Assembly (NCBI GenBank): GCA_903837365.1
Contig: CAILUF010000031.1
Location: 1 to 15,250 of the forward strand
Direction: 5' to 3'
Origin: an uncultured Alphaproteobacteria bacterium
GTDB taxonomy: Bacteria; Pseudomonadota; Alphaproteobacteria; Rickettsiales; UBA1997
Length of the DNA: 15,250 nt
A program made the translations under genes and the position numbers. The notes below the pieces were generated by a model. It did no database searches and was not told the origin of the DNA. It saw only the letters and a program-made list of their open reading frames with translations. Within the stretch, counting starts at the first letter, position 1. Every line of letters begins with the position of its first letter. This document shows positions 15,245-15,250 of this stretch, in pieces.

Positions 15245-15250
15245 CAGATC

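Overview
The window is about 15 kb of AT-rich DNA with short gaps between genes and standard stop codon use (tryptophan is TGG and no in-frame TGA had to be read through). PurC, PurQ, the FadI-type thiolase, the 468-residue flavin oxidoreductase and the LptE-like lipoprotein all resemble alphaproteobacterial versions. AT-richness, long A/T homopolymers, weak Shine-Dalgarno sites and a large orphan protein with MORN-like repeats and an arginine-rich tail suggest a host-associated alphaproteobacterium of the Rickettsiales or Holosporales kind. That assignment is inference; no rRNA or other marker is present.

Layout. Positions 1-147 hold an open frame that may be the 3' end of an upstream gene. 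154-1850 (+) is the purine run purC-purS-purQ, without purL next to it. It converges on a minus-strand group read from 5561 to 1914: a nitronate-monooxygenase-like flavin oxidoreductase (TTG start behind a clear GGAG site), pyrG, and an lptE-like lipoprotein gene whose start lies inside the end of pyrG. A 241-bp divergent gap separates this group from xseA (+, 5803-7119), which converges on a HisN-type phosphatase gene (-, 7177-8085). Next come a FadI-type thiolase (+, 8182-9486) and ppa (+, 9628-10152). An intrinsic terminator at 10220-10260 stands between ppa and a 1032-residue unrecognised protein (-, 10308-13406). The right end (-, 15244 to 13561) is an envelope-sugar pair: a polyprenyl-phosphate-type GT2 glycosyltransferase split by a -1 frameshift at a run of seven A, then a class I SAM methyltransferase.

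Most genes are core metabolism: purine and CTP synthesis, repair nuclease, pyrophosphatase, thiolase and lipopolysaccharide transport. The two parts that stand out are the 1032-residue protein and the split glycosyltransferase. The large protein has two related helical modules (about residues 4-165 and 815-955) around a set of MORN-like beta repeats. It also has a PPPPP stretch, a tandem-repeat-encoded Ala/Arg/Gln/Glu segment and a strongly basic C-terminus, a layout compatible with a secreted host-directed effector. In the glycosyltransferase gene the heptamer A AAA AAA sits in the correct phase for -1 slippage to restore a full-length enzyme.

No rRNA, tRNA, CRISPR array, insertion sequence or phage gene was seen. 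No gene-free stretch exceeds 300 bases.
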